From Chloroflexota bacterium (GTDB lineage: Bacteria > Chloroflexota > Anaerolineae > Anaerolineales > Anaerolineaceae), in the NCBI GenBank assembly GCA_021796375.1, contig JAJYJF010000065.1, positions 1 through 8,976 on the forward strand: a stretch of 8,976 nt of DNA, written 5' to 3'. The number at the start of each line of letters is the position of its first letter. Position 1 is the stretch's first letter. The position numbers and the translations under genes were made by a program. The notes beneath the pieces were generated by a model. The model did no database searches and was not told the origin of the DNA. It saw only the letters and a list, made by a program, of their open reading frames with translations. Positions 6,492 to 8,976 of the stretch are shown here, one piece after another.

Positions 6492-6943
6492 TTATTTGGC
6501 CTTTTTATAAACATTGCAGTGCGCTCGAACTCGACCACCACGGTGCCGTCCTGCTTGCGGCCGGTGTGCTTGAGGCGGATGATCCCCTGGTCGGGGTGCG
6601 AGCGCGATTCGCGCTTTTCGAGCACCTCCGATTCGGCGTAGATCGTGTCGCCGTGGAAAACGGGCGCCGGGTGGACCACCCGGTCATATCCCAGGTTCGC
6701 CACCACCGTCCCTTCGGTGAGGTCGGCCACCGTGAGCCCGACGACCAGCCCCAGGGTGAAGATGCCGTTGACGATGCGCTGCCCGAACTGGGTCCGGGAG
6801 GCGAAATCCGCGTTGAGGTGCAGCGGCTGCGTGTTCATGGTCAGGGCGCAGAAGAGCGTGTTATCCATCTCCGTTACCGTCCGGCCCTGGCCATGGCGGA
6901 AGCGCTGGCCCACCTCCAGCTCCTCGAAATATTTACCCGGCAT
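6485..6943 (-). CDS. MaoC-like hotdog enoyl-CoA hydratase
   Basis: This 152-residue single-hotdog protein has the usual MaoC length. It begins YFEELEVGQRFRHG, then TMNTQPLHLNADFA at about 35-48, GQRIVNGIFTLGL at about 54-66 (substrate-pocket helix) and PVFHGDTIYAESEVLEKRES at about 94-113. Family members hydrate trans-enoyl-CoA, usually to the (R)-3-hydroxyacyl-CoA. His42 aligns with the catalytic His of PhaJ, but the paired Asp is Asn37. The TMNTQPLH pattern fits the branch holding mesaconyl-/itaconyl-CoA hydratases and Rv2499c-like proteins. Between a carboxylase and a CitE-like lyase, a likely substrate is 3-methylglutaconyl-CoA or itaconyl-/mesaconyl-CoA. ATG 6943 overlaps the end of the BCCP gene by 11 nt with GGAG 9 nt upstream; a longer frame from 7021 is rejected because it would lie inside the BCCP gene. 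The stop and last two or three codons fall in a repeat arm. Confidence 0.82.
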   Translation of the reverse strand: MPGKYFEELEVGQRFRHGQGRTVTEMDNTLFCALTMNTQPLHLNADFASRTQFGQRIVNGIFTLGLVVGLTVADLTEGTVVANLGYDRVVHPAPVFHGDTIYAESEVLEKRESRSHPDQGIIRLKHTGRKQDGTVVVEFERTAMFIKRPNKI

Positions 6944-7436
6944 GCGCTTCTTCTCCAATCTCCGCCAGCACCTGGTCTTTATCCACCGTACTGCCTTGCC
7001 CGACCAGCAGGCGGGCGACAACCCCGGAGGCCGGGGCCTTGATGCGGATCTCCATCTTCATGGCTTCGAGCAGCAGCAGGGTCTGCCCCTTCTGGACGGA
7101 CTCACCCACCTCCACCTGGACGGCGCGCACCTGGGCGGGCATCGGCGAGCGGACGGCCAGCCCCGCGCCGGTTTCCGCGGCGGCGCGGGAGCCGCGCGGC
7201 GCGGGCCGCTCCAGGCGGTAGGTGCACCCGTTTAAGGATACCCATTTATCGCCGCCCTCGGCCGCCCAATACAGGGTGAGCGGCCGGCCGTCGAAGCTCA
7301 GGCTGAGCTGCCCGGGCTGGTTATCCAGCACCTCCAGCGCGTGCCCCTTTCCATCGACGGCAGCCTGGTAGCCGGATCCCTGGCGCTCCAGCGAAATTTC
7401 ATACACCTGCCCGCGGACTTCAAAGCGGTAAAGCAT
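6933..7436 (-). CDS. Biotin carboxyl carrier subunit with BT-like linker domain
   Basis: The 167-residue protein carries biotin for an acyl-CoA carboxylase. Residues 1 to about 78 (MLYRFEVRGQVYEISL ... WVSLNGCTYRLE) look like the BT/linker region found between the biotin carboxylase and carrier parts of 3-methylcrotonyl- and propionyl-CoA carboxylase alpha chains. An Ala/Gly/Pro-rich hinge follows at about 79-95. The biotinyl/lipoyl domain (96-167) has EAMKM with biotin-accepting Lys127, 40 residues from the C-terminus, and RSPMPAQVRAV before it. The gene begins 6 nt after the biotin carboxylase stop and in the same frame, so one TGA separates two halves of what is a single protein in many relatives. 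A strong GGAGG precedes the ATG, so separate translation is credible. Its end overlaps the maoC start by 11 nt. Confidence 0.9.
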   Translation of the reverse strand: MLYRFEVRGQVYEISLERQGSGYQAAVDGKGHALEVLDNQPGQLSLSFDGRPLTLYWAAEGGDKWVSLNGCTYRLERPAPRGSRAAAETGAGLAVRSPMPAQVRAVQVEVGESVQKGQTLLLLEAMKMEIRIKAPASGVVARLLVGQGSTVDKDQVLAEIGEEAHAG

Positions 7437-7442
7437 AGAGCC

Positions 7443-8942
7443 TCACCTCCCCAGCCGGTCTGAATTTGCCGCCCGCCAGGGACTGTACGCATCGCGGCTT
7501 TTCTCGTCCGGCGGCGGAGCGCCCGGGGCGCACGGCTGGAAGGCAGCCAGCGCCGCCGCGGCCAGCACCTCGGGCGGGACGGCACACTCCGGCGGCTGCC
7601 AGTCTCCAAAATGGTCTTCCACCCAGGTGGTATGCACGCGTCCGGCCTGGAAATCCGCATCGGCGAGGACGTCTTGCAGGAACTGGCCGTTGTGGGTCAC
7701 GCCGAGCAAAACGGTATCGCGCAGGGCTGCCTGCATGCGCCGGACCGCCGCCGGGCGGTCCTCGGCCCAGACGCTGATCTTGGCGACCAGTGGGTCGTAG
7801 TGGAGGGTGATCTCATCGCCGCTGCTGAAGCCGGTATCCACCCGCACGCCGGGTCCCCGCGGCTCGACGAAGCGCAGCAGCGGACCGGTCGCCGGGAGGA
7901 AGTTGTTGGCCGGGTCCTCGGCGTACAGCCGGCACTCGATGGCGTGCCCGCGCTGCGAGAGGTCGGCCTGGGTGTAGGGAAGGGGCTCTCCGGCGGCGAT
8001 GCGCAGCTGCCACTGCACCAGGTCCAGCCCGGCGACCAGCTCGGTCACCGGGTGCTCGACCTGCAGGCGGGTGTTCATCTCGAGGAAGTAAAACTCGCGC
8101 GCATCCGGGTCGACGATAAACTCGATCGTCCCGGCGTTCTGGTAGCCGACGGCCTGCGCCGCGGCGACCGCCGCTGCCCCCATCCGGTCCCGCAGGTCCG
8201 GGTCGAGGAAGGGGGAAGGCGTCTCCTCGACGATCTTCTGGTGGCGGCGCTGGATCGAGCACTCGCGCTCGAAGAGGTGCAGCGTGCGGCCGTGCGCGTC
8301 CGCCAGCACCTGGAACTCGATGTGCCGGGCGCGCGGGATGTAGCGCTCGAGGATCAGGCGCTCGTCGCCGAAGGCGTGGCGGGCTTCGCGGCGCGCGGAC
8401 GCCAGCGCTTCCTCCAGCTCGCCCGGCGCGGCGGCCACCCGCATGCCCTTGCCTCCGCCCCCGGCGGCTGCCTTGACGAGCAGCGGGTAGCCGATCTCCG
8501 CCGCCTGAGCCGCCAGCGTCCGGTCGTCGTCCGGGCCCTGGTAGCCCGGCGCCACCGGGACGCCCGCGGCCATCATCCGCTCCCGGGCGCGGCCTTTATC
8601 GCCCATGGCCTCGATCGCCGCCGGCGGCGGGCCGATGAAGACGATCCCGGCCTGGCTGACCGCCGCCGCGAAAGCGGCGTTCTCCGAGAGGAACCCGTAG
8701 CCCGGGTGGATCGCCTGGGCGCCGCTCTCCCGGGCGGCGCTCACGATGCGCTCGATCGACAGGTACGACTGGCTGGCCGGGGCCGGCCCGATCTCCAGCG
8801 CCTCGTCCGCCATGCGGACGTGCAGCGCGCGCCGGTCGGCCTCCGAATAAACGGCCACCGTGCGGATGCCCATCTCGCGGCAGGCGCGGATGATCCGCAC
8901 GGCAATCTCCCCCCGGTTGGCGATCAGGATTTTGGTAAACAT
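7443..8942 (-). CDS. Biotin carboxylase subunit of an acyl-CoA carboxylase
   Basis: This 499-residue protein carboxylates biotin using ATP and bicarbonate. Features in order: N-terminal preATP-grasp domain with ILIANRGEIAVRIIRACRE at 5-23 and HPGYGFLSEN at about 79-88; ATP-grasp with the Gly-rich loop AAAGGGGKGMR at 158-168; ERECSIQRRHQKIVEE at about 225-240; catalytic signature EMNTRLQVEHPVTE at 288-301; and the C-terminal domain with ECRLYAEDP and DTGF. All key motifs look intact. Stand-alone bacterial AccC is about 450 residues; the extra tail, ending SPWRAANSDRLGR, is the segment that in methylcrotonyl-/propionyl-CoA carboxylase alpha chains leads into the BT domain, so this is a split alpha chain rather than housekeeping AccC. 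The ATG at 8942 is the only start candidate in view. Its nearest ribosome binding site, AGGAG, is 16 nt away, so initiation may rely on coupling to the gene upstream, 19 nt away. Confidence 0.93.
   Translation of the reverse strand: MFTKILIANRGEIAVRIIRACREMGIRTVAVYSEADRRALHVRMADEALEIGPAPASQSYLSIERIVSAARESGAQAIHPGYGFLSENAAFAAAVSQAGIVFIGPPPAAIEAMGDKGRARERMMAAGVPVAPGYQGPDDDRTLAAQAAEIGYPLLVKAAAGGGGKGMRVAAAPGELEEALASARREARHAFGDERLILERYIPRARHIEFQVLADAHGRTLHLFERECSIQRRHQKIVEETPSPFLDPDLRDRMGAAAVAAAQAVGYQNAGTIEFIVDPDAREFYFLEMNTRLQVEHPVTELVAGLDLVQWQLRIAAGEPLPYTQADLSQRGHAIECRLYAEDPANNFLPATGPLLRFVEPRGPGVRVDTGFSSGDEITLHYDPLVAKISVWAEDRPAAVRRMQAALRDTVLLGVTHNGQFLQDVLADADFQAGRVHTTWVEDHFGDWQPPECAVPPEVLAAAALAAFQPCAPGAPPPDEKSRDAYSPWRAANSDRLGR
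7446..7450 (-). promoter_or_regulatory. Ribosome binding site of the BCCP gene inside the biotin carboxylase tail
   Basis: GGAGG (within GGGGAGGTGAGG) lies 9 nt before ATG 7436 and overlaps the last codons of the biotin carboxylase gene, whose TGA follows it directly. This arrangement allows terminating ribosomes to restart and keeps the two subunits in balance. It argues that the split is functional rather than a sequencing artefact. Confidence 0.75.
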
Positions 8943-8961
8943 ACAGGCAACCGGTACGCTC

Positions 8962-8976
8962 CTACATCCGGAAGAC
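8962..8976 (-). CDS. Last codons of a probable carboxyltransferase (beta) subunit
   Basis: Only 15 nt are in the window. In one minus-strand frame they read Val-Phe-Arg-Met-stop (TAG 8964-8962), 19 nt before the biotin carboxylase start. Carboxyltransferase beta chains of 3-methylcrotonyl-CoA carboxylases commonly end in FG(V/I)FRM, and this subunit is the usual upstream neighbour of the alpha chain. Four residues cannot prove it, but motif, frame, stop and location agree. If correct, the operon encodes a complete acyl-CoA carboxylase, most likely of the methylcrotonyl type. Confidence 0.5.
   Translation of the reverse strand, partial: VFRM

Noticed and set aside
6944..7021. Longer maoC start at 7021
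   Set aside because: The added 26 residues (Trp/Arg/Lys-rich) are read out of frame from the biotinyl domain of the BCCP gene. The family N-terminus begins at the ATG at 6943.
7443..7445. TGA read as Trp or selenocysteine (alternative code)
   Set aside because: TGA also ends hisC and the CitE-like gene at sensible positions, Trp is encoded by TGG throughout, and no SECIS-like hairpin is evident. A plain stop with restart at 7436 is simpler.

Overview
This is a GC-rich (by eye about two-thirds G+C), gene-dense bacterial chromosome segment. The protein styles suggest a Chloroflexota (Anaerolineae-like) bacterium: a YceI lipoprotein with the 'SEASYTVREQL' start, an Atg22/UMF1-type permease, and a single-chain NDP-forming acyl-CoA synthetase. 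That assignment is inference; the window holds no rRNA or other marker gene. I see no tRNA, CRISPR array, insertion sequence or phage gene.

Layout from left to right. Positions 1-300 (minus): N-terminal part of a YceI-type lipoprotein that runs off the left edge. Positions 301-461: its promoter and leader, plus a strong rho-independent terminator for the next gene. Positions 462-2003 (minus): a UMF1/Atg22-like MFS permease, which appears to carry two extra hydrophobic segments in its central loop. Positions 2004-2210: a divergent promoter region. Positions 2211-5413 (plus): a two-gene operon of a HisC-type aminotransferase and an NDP-forming acyl-CoA synthetase, joined by an ATGA stop/start overlap. 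Positions 5394-8976 (minus): a carboxylase/hydratase/lyase operon. In transcription order it contains the last four codons of a probable carboxyltransferase beta subunit (VFRM-stop), a biotin carboxylase, a biotin carboxyl carrier protein, a MaoC hotdog hydratase and a CitE-like lyase. The plus and minus operons converge and overlap by 20 bp at their 3' ends.

The minus-strand operon is the most informative part. Carboxyltransferase beta, biotin carboxylase/BCCP, a MaoC hydratase and a CitE-like lyase are the same set as the Mycobacterium tuberculosis accD1-accA1-fadE19-Rv2499c-Rv2498c locus. As I recall, Rv2498c there acts on (R)-HMG-CoA and (S)-citramalyl-CoA in leucine and itaconate breakdown. 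By analogy, the genes here would carboxylate 3-methylcrotonyl-CoA, hydrate 3-methylglutaconyl-CoA (or itaconyl-/mesaconyl-CoA) and cleave the product to acetyl-CoA plus a keto acid. The convergent aminotransferase and ATP-yielding acyl-CoA synthetase could belong to the same amino-acid/acyl-CoA economy, but that link is only positional.

Points that stand out: a single in-frame TGA separates the biotin carboxylase from the BCCP, where related enzymes are one fused polypeptide; a roughly 165-bp MITE-like inverted repeat sits between maoC and citE and supplies the maoC stop codon; the MaoC protein has Asn where the PhaJ-type catalytic Asp is expected; and small palindromes lie at promoter and convergent-end positions. 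I did not find a wholly new system; the in-frame split and the repeat are the best leads.
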